Of a DNA stretch of 39,258 bases, positions 21,346 to 31,375 are shown one piece after another (position 1 is the first letter of the stretch; each line of letters opens with the position of its first letter). Position numbers and translations under genes: made by a program. Under the pieces are notes generated by a model. That model ran no database searches. It saw nothing but the letters and a program-made list of their open reading frames with translations, and had not been told where the DNA came from. Source of the stretch: Gammaproteobacteria bacterium (GTDB lineage: Bacteria; Pseudomonadota; Gammaproteobacteria; SZUA-229); contig JAOUPA010000003.1 of the NCBI GenBank assembly GCA_029880105.1, positions 1-39,258 of the forward strand, read 5' to 3'.

Positions 21346-21846
21346 ATGTCTAAAACTGTCATTCTTGAGACCTCCAAAGGCAATATCACCATCGAACTCA
21401 ACGATGAGAAAGCACCAACAACGGTGGCAAATTTCCTGAAATACGTCAACGATGAGTTTTATAACGGCACTATTTTTCACCGCGTTATTCCAAATTTTAT
21501 GATCCAGGGTGGCGGCTTCATGCCCGGCATGGTACAGAAAATGACCGAAAACCCCATCGACAACGAAGCCAACAACGGCCTGTCCAATGTGCGTGGTAGC
21601 ATCGCGATGGCAAGAACCAATGACCCACACTCGGCAACCGCGCAGTTCTTTATTAACCACAAAGATAACGGGTTCCTTGATCACACAGCACCTACCGGCC
21701 AGGGCTGGGGTTACTGCGTATTTGGCATGGTCACCGACGGTATTGATGTGGTTGATCAGATCGCTGGTGTTAGTACTGGTAACCGTGGCGGCCACGGCGA
21801 TGTGCCTAATGAAGACGTCGTTATAGTAAAGGCATCCGAAGCATAA
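21346..21846 (+). CDS. ppiB: Peptidyl-prolyl cis-trans isomerase (cyclophilin B)
   Basis: 166 aa; [39 protein letters not shown] motifs. Confidence 0.97.
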   Translation: MSKTVILETSKGNITIELNDEKAPTTVANFLKYVNDEFYNGTIFHRVIPNFMIQGGGFMPGMVQKMTENPIDNEANNGLSNVRGSIAMARTNDPHSATAQFFINHKDNGFLDHTAPTGQGWGYCVFGMVTDGIDVVDQIAGVSTGNRGGHGDVPNEDVVIVKASEA

Positions 21847-21852
21847 CGACAC

Positions 21853-22578
21853 ATGCGTGAATGGCTGTTCATCTCTGACACACATCTCACACCAGATAGA
21901 CCAGATGTTATCCGGCTTTTTGTGCGATTTGTTGATGAGGTAGCTATTCACGCTGATCGGCTCTACATCCTCGGCGATTTTCTCGAATACTGGCTGGGCG
22001 ATGATGACAGCGCAGAGGGCCTGGAACCGGTATTTCAGGCGCTGAAAATGCTCGACAATGGCGGTGTAAATGTCTTCTTTATGGCGGGCAACCGTGACTT
22101 CCTGGTTGGCCATGCGCTCGCTGATAAATGTGGATTTAGCATTATCGAAGAGCCCTATATGCTTGAAATTAATGGCAAGAAGACATTACTGCTACATGGC
22201 GACACGCTATGCACCGATGATATCGAATACCAGAAATTTCGAACCATGGTAAGAAACCGGAAATGGCAACAGCAGATACTGGCAAGGCCACTACGAGAAC
22301 GAGAACAACTCGCACACTCAATGCGCCAGCAAAGTGAGCAGGCCAATGCCGAAAAAGATTACCAGATCATGGACGTAAACCAGGACTCAGTAATCCAGAC
22401 CATGAAAAAATATTCAGTGCAGCTATTGATCCACGGCCATACACACCGCCCTGCCATTCATGACTTCAACATTAATGGACAGCCCGCCAAACGCATTGTT
22501 TTGAGCGACTGGCACAATAAAGGCAGCTACGTAAAAATTAATGAAAGTAGCGAACCAGAGCTGGTCGAATTCAGCTAA
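21853..22578 (+). CDS. lpxH: UDP-2,3-diacylglucosamine hydrolase
   Basis: 241 aa; FISDTHL, ILGDFLEYWLGDDD, MAGNRDFLVG, LLHGDTLCTDD, HGHTHRP motifs. Confidence 0.95.
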   Translation: MREWLFISDTHLTPDRPDVIRLFVRFVDEVAIHADRLYILGDFLEYWLGDDDSAEGLEPVFQALKMLDNGGVNVFFMAGNRDFLVGHALADKCGFSIIEEPYMLEINGKKTLLLHGDTLCTDDIEYQKFRTMVRNRKWQQQILARPLREREQLAHSMRQQSEQANAEKDYQIMDVNQDSVIQTMKKYSVQLLIHGHTHRPAIHDFNINGQPAKRIVLSDWHNKGSYVKINESSEPELVEFS

Positions 22579-22765
22579 TCAATCCAGCGAATAGTAACGA
22601 TAGTTTTGTTCTATCTGAAACTTTTCAGGTTTAACCTTAGTTTTTTTATACGACATCAGCAGACGAGTTTTGCCATTGCTCTACCACTCCTAAATCGGTA
22701 GGCCTTTATAATAACCACCTTAATTAAACACCTAATCATAAAGAAAACAGGCTGTCTTATATTCT

Positions 22766-22960
22766 TCAGGCGCTTATTTCATAAACGCGACTGTTGCACT
22801 GCCAGTATTTTGGTATGCGACCAGCGTACAGCCCTTCAGCCAGCTTTATATCCTGGCAGATTTGCTTATTCTTGGCGTTAGTAACAGCACGGTAATTGTA
22901 AATAGACTGACGATTAATTTTAGGCACATCGAGAATGGCGAAATATTCATACGAACTCAA
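22766..22960 (-). pseudogene. Possible remnant ORF of unknown origin
   Basis: 64-aa TTG-initiated ORF with plausible codon use (IKLAEGLYAGRIPKYWQCNSRVYEISA*) but no upstream continuation; region lacks a full-length gene. Confidence 0.25.
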
Positions 22961-23092
22961 GTTACTGAAATCCGGTCATTGATAATCAGTTTAATTCATC
23001 GCCATGACAGACTGGTTATAATGCGAGACACTATAAATAGCCTGCTGACTACGATCAAAAATCAGGAATTTCTATTTATTCATCGCAGTTAA

Positions 23093-23926
23093 TTATCTCG
23101 TATGTCGATTTCTTGATGCTAGGTCAATCAACTCTTGTTTAGAAAATCCTGCCCGAATTCTTATCTCCTGATTTAATGAATCGAATATTGATTCTTCCAT
23201 ATATTCATCCAGTAATTTATGGAATGTTAGCCTAGGATCGAGTGATCTCTGACGACACAACTCCTTAAACCAATAGTTACCCCGTTCAACATGTCCAATC
23301 TCGTCTCTTTGAATAATATTAAGAATATCAACGACATCGGTCTCACCAATATGCTCGAATTTACTGATCATTCCAGGCGTCACATCGAGTCCCCGGGCCT
23401 CCAGGACACGTGGAACCAGTGCCATTCTTACTAGAACATCGTGATCCGTTTTAACCGCCATTTCCCACAGGCCATTGTGTGAGTCATACGCACCATAATA
23501 AGAGCCCCTGGATTTTAAATAGTCTTCCAGTAGCGAGAAGTGCAGCACCTCTTCGACTGCGATATTCAACCAGTCTGTATAGAATTGCCTAGGCAGGCCT
23601 CTGAATCGATAGACCGCATCAAGCGCGAGATTAATAGCATTAAATTCGATATGGGTGATCGCATGTACCAGTTTTAGACGTGCGGACTCTGAATTAAAAC
23701 CCCTTCTGGGCACCTCTCGCGGATTAACCAGGCGAGGCAGCCCTGGCCTACCAGGCACAGCAATACGCAGGGCATCGGATACTGATTCATCCGGTAGGCG
23801 CACACTATCCGATGTTGCCAGCCAACGATTATTCAACTCACGTACTGCCTTAATTTTTTCCTGAGGATCAGATAAAAGCAGGCAATTCAGAGCAGCAGAA
23901 AACACATAGATAGATTCACTAGTCAT
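23093..23926 (-). CDS. DUF455 family ferritin-like protein
   Basis: 277 aa; HAITHIEFNAINLALDA, EEVLHFSLLEDYL, DEIGHVERGNYWF: Glu/His metal-ligand motifs of the DUF455 family. Confidence 0.9.
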   Translation of the reverse strand: MTSESIYVFSAALNCLLLSDPQEKIKAVRELNNRWLATSDSVRLPDESVSDALRIAVPGRPGLPRLVNPREVPRRGFNSESARLKLVHAITHIEFNAINLALDAVYRFRGLPRQFYTDWLNIAVEEVLHFSLLEDYLKSRGSYYGAYDSHNGLWEMAVKTDHDVLVRMALVPRVLEARGLDVTPGMISKFEHIGETDVVDILNIIQRDEIGHVERGNYWFKELCRQRSLDPRLTFHKLLDEYMEESIFDSLNQEIRIRAGFSKQELIDLASRNRHTR

Positions 23927-23951
23927 AATGGCTAGTCTACCAATTAGTACA

Positions 23952-23980
23952 CAAAAAAAGACCTGCCAGGCAGGTCTTTT
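23952..23980 (-). terminator. Rho-independent terminator downstream of the comEA-like gene
   Basis: aaaagacctgcc-a-ggcaggtctttt (23956-23980), followed on the minus strand by TTTTTTTGT. Confidence 0.85.
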
Positions 23981-24004
23981 CTGTAACAGTCAAAACAGTG
24001 AATC

Positions 24005-24265
24005 TTATTCAGTCACTATATTTGCTGCATTTTTTGCGATGATGCTTTCTCCGATACCCTTTATATTGCTCAGTTCCTCAGCGGATTTAAAAGGCCCATT
24101 TGCTTCCCGATAAGCAACAATGGCTTCCGCTTTTTTCTCACCAATACCGGTCAACCCGGCCGCAAGCGTGGCCGCATCGGCGGTATTGATATTAACGGGT
24201 TCGGCAAATACAGCTGTAGAAAAGGTTAAAAAGAATGAAAGTACTAGGGATGGGATGATTTTCAT
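24005..24265 (-). CDS. ComEA-like helix-hairpin-helix protein, secreted
   Basis: 86 aa, signal peptide, VNINTADAATLAAGLTGIGEKKAEAIVAYR. Confidence 0.92.
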   Translation of the reverse strand: MKIIPSLVLSFFLTFSTAVFAEPVNINTADAATLAAGLTGIGEKKAEAIVAYREANGPFKSAEELSNIKGIGESIIAKNAANIVTE

Positions 24266-24344
24266 CGTAACGCCTCCATGTGTTAATTGATAAGAGACTA
24301 CACGCTATCACAGCTTTTTTTCTTATGCAATCGTTTTTTTCTGA

Positions 24345-25031
24345 CTAAATCTGAGCATTAATTTCACAAAGAACCGCGACAGGGTCATCTACCTGAGTAA
24401 CTGGACGGCCTATCACCAAATAATCAGAACCATGCTCAATGGCCCGTTTTGGCGTCATAATACGATTCTGGTCATCTGCAGCTGCACTTTCTGGTCGAAT
24501 ACCTGGGGTCACCAGCACAAAACCTTCACCACAGTGTTTTTTAAGCATGGACGTCTCCTGAGCAGAGCACACAACGCCATCCAACCCGGCCATTTTAGCC
24601 ATCGTAGCAAGGCGTTTGACAAATTCGGCTGGAGACTGGGATACACCAAGATCACTGAGCTCCTTCTCACCGCTACTGGTTAGCAGCGTGACTGCGATCA
24701 ACAGCGGCGCATCATCGTCTGAAAGTACGTCACGGGCAGCCTGCATCATTGCTATACCACCCATGCTATGCACATTCACCATCCAGACACCCAGTTCAGC
24801 AGCAGCCTCACAGGCCCTGGCAACAGTATTGGGGATATCGTGAAATTTCAGGTCAAGAAACACATCAAAACCAGATGCCACCATGTCTTTGACCAGTGAG
24901 GGGCCGCTTCGGGTAAATAGCTCCTTACCTACTTTCAAACGACATAGAGAAGGGTCTAGCTTTTCCACCAGTTGCATGGCGGCTTTAGCACCTGGGAAAT
25001 CAAGCGCCACGATCACTTTTGGGTTATTCAT
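24345..25031 (-). CDS. pyrF: Orotidine 5'-phosphate decarboxylase
   Basis: 228 aa; [14 protein letters not shown] motif. Confidence 0.97.
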   Translation of the reverse strand: MNNPKVIVALDFPGAKAAMQLVEKLDPSLCRLKVGKELFTRSGPSLVKDMVASGFDVFLDLKFHDIPNTVARACEAAAELGVWMVNVHSMGGIAMMQAARDVLSDDDAPLLIAVTLLTSSGEKELSDLGVSQSPAEFVKRLATMAKMAGLDGVVCSAQETSMLKKHCGEGFVLVTPGIRPESAAADDQNRIMTPKRAIEHGSDYLVIGRPVTQVDDPVAVLCEINAQI

Positions 25032-26207
25032 TTATGCCGCTTCTATCATTGTTGGCTTAACTTCGGCCCAGCTCTGGCAACTGGGACATAGCCAGTAAAG
25101 TGTATTGGACTGGAATCCACAGTGGTGACACTGGTATGTAGCTGTATCCTGTTCCATTTTAACCAGCGCCGTTTTCAAATCCTGTAGTAAACCAAGCTCA
25201 CCGATATCAGCCTGGTTTGTTTTGTAATTAATCAGCGAATGCATACCTTTGAGATTTGGATATTTTCTTAACCTGTCGGTCAGATATTCAATAGCTGCAT
25301 CCCTGCTCTGATATTGCTCAATGACCATGGCATGCTTTTCAATGATCGCCAGTGACTGATGCCTGGACTCGACCTCTGCGAGGTACTGCAATAGCCTGGC
25401 TGAACCGCCAATGCAGTGATAGCACTCAATAAGCCTGTCGAGCACAACAGGAAAAAATTCAGCATCACGTTTTTCAATGAGCTCAAAATGCTGTATTGCC
25501 TGCTTATAATTTCTGACTTCCATTTCATGGTCAGCCAGAAGAATCAGGGCTCGAACTGAGCCGCCATCATAACTCAACGCCTGCCTGGCGTTTTGTTCAA
25601 CCATACCAGTTTCACCCTTGGATTTTGCTATGTCTGCCAGCTCACAATAGTACTGGGAGATCATTGGGCCAATACCGGGCATCTTCTGTTTAAACAGGTC
25701 AATGCCTACATTAATGGCTTTCTGCCAGTCTTTCTCCTGCTGATATATCAGGATCAGGTTTCTTTTGGCTTCTTCGGACCTGGCATCATGAATCAACACT
25801 TCCTTAAATAGGCCCTCTGCCCGGTCAAACCAGCCGGCTGCTAGGTAATCGTAACCCAGTTCAAGCAACACCATGCTGCGATATTGTTCTGGTAAGGAAG
25901 GTCTGGCAATGAGGCCTTGATGAATTTTTATCGCTTTATCAATCTCACCATTTTTCCGGAATATTTTCGCAAGTGCAAAGTGGGTATCGACCAGTTCCCA
26001 GTCAGTTTCGACCAGCTTGACGAAGATATCGAGCGCCTTGCTGTGCTCATCATTTAGTAGGTAATTAAGCCCGGTAAAATACTCTGGCGGTAGGCGCCGA
26101 GGGCCGTTTTTTGTATTAACGCGTCGACGTCTGGCAATCCAGAGCAACAGCAATAACAGGAGTGGAACAAATAAAATCCACGTTGACATTTCAGACAATT
26201 CGATCAC
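25032..26207 (-). CDS. lapB: LPS assembly protein LapB (YciM)
   Basis: 391 aa; N-terminal TM, TPR repeats, C-terminal rubredoxin-like YQCHHCGFQSNTLYWLCPSCQSW. Confidence 0.94.
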   Translation of the reverse strand: MIELSEMSTWILFVPLLLLLLLWIARRRRVNTKNGPRRLPPEYFTGLNYLLNDEHSKALDIFVKLVETDWELVDTHFALAKIFRKNGEIDKAIKIHQGLIARPSLPEQYRSMVLLELGYDYLAAGWFDRAEGLFKEVLIHDARSEEAKRNLILIYQQEKDWQKAINVGIDLFKQKMPGIGPMISQYYCELADIAKSKGETGMVEQNARQALSYDGGSVRALILLADHEMEVRNYKQAIQHFELIEKRDAEFFPVVLDRLIECYHCIGGSARLLQYLAEVESRHQSLAIIEKHAMVIEQYQSRDAAIEYLTDRLRKYPNLKGMHSLINYKTNQADIGELGLLQDLKTALVKMEQDTATYQCHHCGFQSNTLYWLCPSCQSWAEVKPTMIEAA

Positions 26208-26273
26208 AACGAGATTCTCTGGTTAATTATCGATTGTTAATATCGAGACAATCGGCTCAGAATCAGATATCAA

Positions 26274-26299
26274 TAACTGTATCCAGATTGATACAGTTA
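26274..26299. repeat. Perfect 10-bp inverted repeat between ihfB and lapB
   Basis: taactgtatc (26274-26283) cagatt gatacagtta (26290-26299). Confidence 0.8.
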
Positions 26300-26315
26300 C
26301 GATATTCATTACATA

Positions 26316-26636
26316 TTAGCCTTTCTTGAGAGAGTCATTGACACGCTCTCTAAGCTCTTTTCCTGGCTTGAAATGGGGTACATGCTTGCCCGGCAAAGAA
26401 ACCGAATCACCTGTCTTAGGATTTCTACCAGATCTGGGTGGTCGGAAGTGCAATGAGAAGCTACCAAAGCCGCGAATTTCTATCCTTTCGCCACTCGATA
26501 GCGCATTACTCATCTGACTCAGAAGGCATTTAACAGCCAGTTCTACATCCCTGTAGGCAAGATGTGTTTGCTTGCGTGAGATCCGTTCGATCAATTCAGA
26601 CTTCATCATTGACTTGTCTAGTGATTCTTCAGTCAT
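26316..26636 (-). CDS. ihfB: Integration host factor subunit beta
   Basis: 106 aa; [28 protein letters not shown]. Confidence 0.96.
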   Translation of the reverse strand: MTEESLDKSMMKSELIERISRKQTHLAYRDVELAVKCLLSQMSNALSSGERIEIRGFGSFSLHFRPPRSGRNPKTGDSVSLPGKHVPHFKPGKELRERVNDSLKKG

Positions 26637-26695
26637 TGTTTCTTGAAACCTTCCTCGATTAACTGCCTTAATTCAACTATATGTAGCAGCAAAAA

Positions 26696-28372
26696 TTACT
26701 TTTTGCCAGCTTCCATCTGCTCTTTTAGTAAATCACCCAAAGTAGTTGATGCTGTTTCCTGTGACTTGGAATAATCCTTCATCGCCTCAGTTTCATCATC
26801 ATAGTCTTTAGCTTTCACTGAAAGATTCAAGGCGCGGCTCTTACGATCAACACCTATCAGTTTTGCCTCTACTTCGTCACCAACTTTCAGCACAGTGCTG
26901 GCATCTTCAACGCGATCACGAGACAGCTCAGAGGCACGCAACGAGCCTTCTACGCCATTACCCAGATCGATGATGGCACCCTTCGCATCAACGGAGATAA
27001 CTTTACCTTTTACGATAGCGCCTTTCTTGTATTCACCCATAAAGGTTGAAACAGGATCCTGCTCCATCTGCTTAATACCCAGCGAAATACGCTCACGCTC
27101 AGGGTCAATAGACAGAACAACGGCTTCGATGGTATCACCTTTCTTATAGTCACGAATGGCTTCAACACCATCAACATCCCAGGAGACATCAGACATGTGC
27201 ACCAGACCATCGATATCACCATTCAGGCCAACAAACACACCGAAATCAGTGATTGATTTGATAACGCCAGTGACCTTGTCTCCCTTGTTATGCGTTGCTG
27301 AGAACTCATCCCATGGATTCGGTTTACACTGTTTCATACCCAGTGAAATACGGCGACGTTCAGGATCGATATCCAGAATCATCACTTCAACTTCGTCACC
27401 CAGTGTGACTACATTGCCAGGACTGACGTTCTTGTTGGTCCAGTCCATTTCAGAAACGTGAACCAGGCCTTCAACACCATCTTCAATTTCAACAAAACAG
27501 CCGTAATCAGTGATATTGCTAACTTTACCGAACAGACGCGAACCTTCTGGGTAGCGACGAGCAATTTCTGCCCATGGATCCTCGCCCAGCTGTTTCAGAC
27601 CCAGTGATACACGTGTTTTATCCTTGTCGTACTTAAGAACAACCACTTCGATTTCATCACCCACGTCAACAATTTCAGAAGGATGACGAACGCGCTTCCA
27701 GGCCATGTCAGTAATGTGCAACAGGCCATCAATACCACCCAGATCAAGGAATGCACCGTAATCAGTAAGGTTCTTAACAACACCTTTGATAACTTTGCCT
27801 TCTTCGATACCTTCCAGCAACTGCTCACGCTCTGCGCTGTATTCGGTTTCAACAACAGCACGGCGTGAAACAACAACGTTATTGCGCTTCTGATCCAGCT
27901 TGATAACTTTAAATTCAAGCTCTTTACCTTCAAGATAAGAGGTATCACGAACAGGACGTACATCAACCAGTGAACCAGGCAGGAACGCACGAATATCGCC
28001 CAGCTCAACAGTGAAGCCGCCTTTAACGCGACCAGTAATAAGTCCAGTGATAATTTCTCCAGCTTCGAAAGAAGTTTCCAGAGATTTCCATGCCCTAGCA
28101 CGCTTTGCTTTCTCACGTGACAGACGTGTTTCACCAAAGCCATCTTCAACGGCCTCGAGAACCACTTCGACATCATCGCCAATAGCTACTTCCAGCTCAC
28201 CAGCGAGATTATAAAACTGACTTTCAGGGATAACACCCTCAGATTTCAGCCCGGCAGCAACAGTTACGTAACCGTCATGAATATCAACAACGGAACCCAT
28301 CACAACAGTACCTGCTGTCATCTCAGTATGAGATAGGCTTTCTTCAAATAATTGAGCAAAATTTTCAGACAT
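26696..28372 (-). CDS. rpsA: 30S ribosomal protein S1
   Basis: 558 aa, six S1 domains. Confidence 0.97.
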   Translation of the reverse strand: MSENFAQLFEESLSHTEMTAGTVVMGSVVDIHDGYVTVAAGLKSEGVIPESQFYNLAGELEVAIGDDVEVVLEAVEDGFGETRLSREKAKRARAWKSLETSFEAGEIITGLITGRVKGGFTVELGDIRAFLPGSLVDVRPVRDTSYLEGKELEFKVIKLDQKRNNVVVSRRAVVETEYSAEREQLLEGIEEGKVIKGVVKNLTDYGAFLDLGGIDGLLHITDMAWKRVRHPSEIVDVGDEIEVVVLKYDKDKTRVSLGLKQLGEDPWAEIARRYPEGSRLFGKVSNITDYGCFVEIEDGVEGLVHVSEMDWTNKNVSPGNVVTLGDEVEVMILDIDPERRRISLGMKQCKPNPWDEFSATHNKGDKVTGVIKSITDFGVFVGLNGDIDGLVHMSDVSWDVDGVEAIRDYKKGDTIEAVVLSIDPERERISLGIKQMEQDPVSTFMGEYKKGAIVKGKVISVDAKGAIIDLGNGVEGSLRASELSRDRVEDASTVLKVGDEVEAKLIGVDRKSRALNLSVKAKDYDDETEAMKDYSKSQETASTTLGDLLKEQMEAGKK

Positions 28373-28435
28373 AATATTTAGATTGTATGTGTATCCACCC
28401 TATAGGACTCAGCGGTAGATAGACTAGGTTGTAGT

Positions 28436-28467
28436 TAAACAAAAGGTCTGCGGAATATCCCCAGACC
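28436..28467 (-). terminator. Probable terminator/attenuator between cmk and rpsA
   Basis: Minus strand ggtctg-g-gga-tat-tcc-g-cagacc followed by TTTTGTTT. Confidence 0.6.
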
Positions 28468-28482
28468 ACCATTTTCAAACTT

Positions 28483-29157
28483 TCAACCAAATCGCTGTTT
28501 AACGAGCTGCATGACCTGATTTAATACCTGTTCGATATCCAGGCTGGTCGTGTCGATGACAATAGCATCATCAGCGGCTAACAACGGTGAAGCTGATCGT
28601 GTTGAATCTCTTTCGTCGCGCTCCTTGAGCTCGACGGTAAGCTGCGAGAGATTAGCATCAATCCCCTTGTCATTCAACTGCTTATAACGTCTTTTTGCAC
28701 GTTCCTCGGCACTGGCAGTAAGAAATATTTTGAGCTCGGCATCGGGGAAAACCGTGGTACCCATATCACGACCGTCGGCAACAAGGCCTGGGGCCTGTGC
28801 AAAGGCCTTTTGCTTATCCAGCAGGGCCTGACGCACCTCGGGAATTGCCGCCACCTTTGACGCCAGCACACCAGTCATCTCCGTCCGTATCGCCTCGGAG
28901 ACATTTACACCGCGCAGGTAGATACCCAGCGCATCGCCTGATGTCACATATTCTATCTGCATATCTCTTGCCAAATCAGCTAGTTGGGCAACATTATTAA
29001 GATCAGCCTCACTACCAGCACTCAACGCCAGCAATCGGTAGAGTGAACCGCTATCAAGAATATGCCAGCCCAGCTCCCTTGCCACCATCAGGCAGATAGT
29101 GCCCTTGCCAACACCACTTGGGCCATCGAGGGTTAATACTGGTACCTTATTCACCAT
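28483..29157 (-). CDS. cmk: Cytidylate kinase
   Basis: 224 aa; LTLDGPSGVGKGT, LVADGRDMGTTVFPDA. Confidence 0.97.
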   Translation of the reverse strand: MVNKVPVLTLDGPSGVGKGTICLMVARELGWHILDSGSLYRLLALSAGSEADLNNVAQLADLARDMQIEYVTSGDALGIYLRGVNVSEAIRTEMTGVLASKVAAIPEVRQALLDKQKAFAQAPGLVADGRDMGTTVFPDAELKIFLTASAEERAKRRYKQLNDKGIDANLSQLTVELKERDERDSTRSASPLLAADDAIVIDTTSLDIEQVLNQVMQLVKQRFG

Positions 29158-29162
29158 TTCGA

Positions 29163-30464
29163 TTACTTGAGTGACCGGATAGCCAGGCCGGCTTTTGCCG
29201 CCAGATCAACAAAACCCGGGAACGAGGTATTCACGTTATCACAGTCCTCGATCTCAATTTCCCCAGAGGCACGCAGTGCAGCCATCGAAAAGGCCATGGC
29301 GATACGGTGATCATCATGGCTATGAACCGTACCAGACTGAATCATGCCACCCTGAATGACCATACCGTCAGCGGTCGGCTGCGCATCTACGCCCAAGGCC
29401 TGCAAGCCCTCGGCCATCACCTGGATACGATCACATTCCTTGACTCGAAGCTCTTCAGCGCCGGTAATGATCGTTTCGCCCTGTGCACAGGCAGCCGCAA
29501 CAAAAATGACCGGAAATTCATCAATCGCCAGCGGCACCAGGTGTTCTGGAATCACCGCACCTTTCAACTGTGCGCTCCTGATACGGATATCGGCAACGGG
29601 CTCACCGCCCGCTTCACGCTGGTTCAGCAACTCGATATCAGCACCCATCAATTTCAGGATATCGATAATACCTGTGCGAGTAGGATTGATACCAACATGC
29701 TCGAGCGTGATATCTGAGTTCTGCGCAATACTGGCACCAACCATAAAAAAGGCCGATGAAGAAATATCCGCGGGTACATCAATATCACAGGCATTGAGCT
29801 TCGCTGGTCCCTGTACACACATGGTCGAGCCCTTGACCTCAACCGGCACACCAAATGCCGTCAGCATTCTTTCTGTATGGTCACGCGTCGGTGCTGGCTC
29901 GGTAACACAGGTTCTACCCTCGGCATACAGGCCAGCCAGCAAACAGCAGGATTTCACCTGCGCACTGGCCATCGGCATAACGTAATCCATGCCATGCAGC
30001 TGTCGGCCACCGGATATTTTTAAAGGTGGTCGTCCTTCAGCCGCCGTTTCTACCACGGCACCCATTTCAGCCAGGGGCCTGGTGACTCGGGCCATTGGGC
30101 GTTTTGATAATGAAGCATCACCTTTGAGTTCAACATCAAACGGCAGACCTGAAAACAAACCGGCCAGCAAGCGCATCGAAGTACCCGAATTACCAACATC
30201 CAGCGCCTGCCCAGGTTTTTTAAGCCCATGCATACCAACACCGTGGACCACCACCTTGCCATTATCCGGGCCTTCAATATCAACACCCATGGCACGAAAG
30301 GCACGCAGTGTATTCAGGCTATCTTCACCTTCAAGAAAGCCACTAATGTGACTTGTACCCTCGGCGATAGAACCAAACATGATCGAGCGATGTGAAATGG
30401 ATTTATCACCAGGAACACGAATACTACCTTTTAGTGATCCGCCATTTTGTACTATAAATTTCAT
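29163..30464 (-). CDS. aroA: 3-phosphoshikimate 1-carboxyvinyltransferase
   Basis: 433 aa; PGDKSISHRSIM, LDVGNSGTSMRLL, KECDRI motifs. Confidence 0.97.
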   Translation of the reverse strand: MKFIVQNGGSLKGSIRVPGDKSISHRSIMFGSIAEGTSHISGFLEGEDSLNTLRAFRAMGVDIEGPDNGKVVVHGVGMHGLKKPGQALDVGNSGTSMRLLAGLFSGLPFDVELKGDASLSKRPMARVTRPLAEMGAVVETAAEGRPPLKISGGRQLHGMDYVMPMASAQVKSCCLLAGLYAEGRTCVTEPAPTRDHTERMLTAFGVPVEVKGSTMCVQGPAKLNACDIDVPADISSSAFFMVGASIAQNSDITLEHVGINPTRTGIIDILKLMGADIELLNQREAGGEPVADIRIRSAQLKGAVIPEHLVPLAIDEFPVIFVAAACAQGETIITGAEELRVKECDRIQVMAEGLQALGVDAQPTADGMVIQGGMIQSGTVHSHDDHRIAMAFSMAALRASGEIEIEDCDNVNTSFPGFVDLAAKAGLAIRSLK

Positions 30465-30505
30465 TAATGATTTCCAGAAACCCTGTCTTTATTCGCAGAG
30501 CTTCA

Positions 30506-31375
30506 CTACTGATTATTAAACTGATCTCGCGCCTTTTTTGCGCGTGAAAAAATATCGATAAGCGCATCGCCATCTTTTGACTCCAATGCACTGCATATGG
30601 TTTTTAATTCATCTTCGTACTTTTTCATCATGACTAAAATATCATCACGATTACTCAAACAGATATCGCGCCACATCACCGGATCACTGGAGGCAATACG
30701 GGTAAAATCCCTGAAGCCACCTGCAGCAAAACGAAAAATTTCGTCAACATCTTCAAGGCTATTGAGACAATCGACCAGACCAAAGGCCAGTACGTGCGGT
30801 AGATGACTGGTTCCAGCCAGTACCATATCGTGATGCGCAGCATCCATGGTTTCCACATCGGCGCCTGCTGCCCGCCACATATCAGCAACCAACCTGACGG
30901 CCTCTACATCAACACTTTCTGTTGGCGTTAGAATGACTTTACGATTTTCATAAAGCTCCGTGAAGGCGGCGGTGACACCACTCTTTTCGGTCCCTGAAAT
31001 CGGGTGACCTGCAACAAAACGATTAAAGTTTTTACCAAATGCCAGTTCAGCATCTTTGATGACACTTTGCTTGGCGCTACCCGCATCGGTAACGATTGCT
31101 GTTGATGATAAAGCTGGCGCAATCTGTTCAAACACATTTTTCATTGCACTTAGCGGCACAGCAACAACAACGATATCTGCATCTTTTGCAGCTAAAGCAA
31201 AATCGGTTTCATAGCCATCAACCACGCCCAGTTCAACTGCCTTTTTGAGTGTTGCCTCTGTTCTACCTGCGCCAACAATACGTTGACAAAAGCCGGCTTT
31301 TTTTAATGCCAGTGCAAGTGATCCGCCAATCAGGCCGGTACCTATAACACAAACAGTACGTACGCCTGCCGTCAT
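30506..31375 (-). CDS. tyrA: Prephenate dehydrogenase
   Basis: 289 aa; VIGTGLIGGSLALALK, AGHPISGTEKSGV. Confidence 0.93.
   Translation of the reverse strand: MTAGVRTVCVIGTGLIGGSLALALKKAGFCQRIVGAGRTEATLKKAVELGVVDGYETDFALAAKDADIVVVAVPLSAMKNVFEQIAPALSSTAIVTDAGSAKQSVIKDAELAFGKNFNRFVAGHPISGTEKSGVTAAFTELYENRKVILTPTESVDVEAVRLVADMWRAAGADVETMDAAHHDMVLAGTSHLPHVLAFGLVDCLNSLEDVDEIFRFAAGGFRDFTRIASSDPVMWRDICLSNRDDILVMMKKYEDELKTICSALESKDGDALIDIFSRAKKARDQFNNQ

Noticed and set aside
21313-22113. 266-aa minus-strand ORF opposite ppiB/lpxH
   Set aside because: Shadow ORF antisense to two well-conserved genes; Cys/His/Val-rich translation with no domain features.
27595-28182. 195-aa minus-strand ORF in an alternative frame of rpsA
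   Set aside because: Overlaps rpsA completely; Leu/Val/Ser-rich out-of-frame translation.
29356-29985. 209-aa plus-strand ORF opposite aroA
   Set aside because: Antisense shadow of a strongly conserved aroA; low-complexity Ser/Ala/Pro composition.
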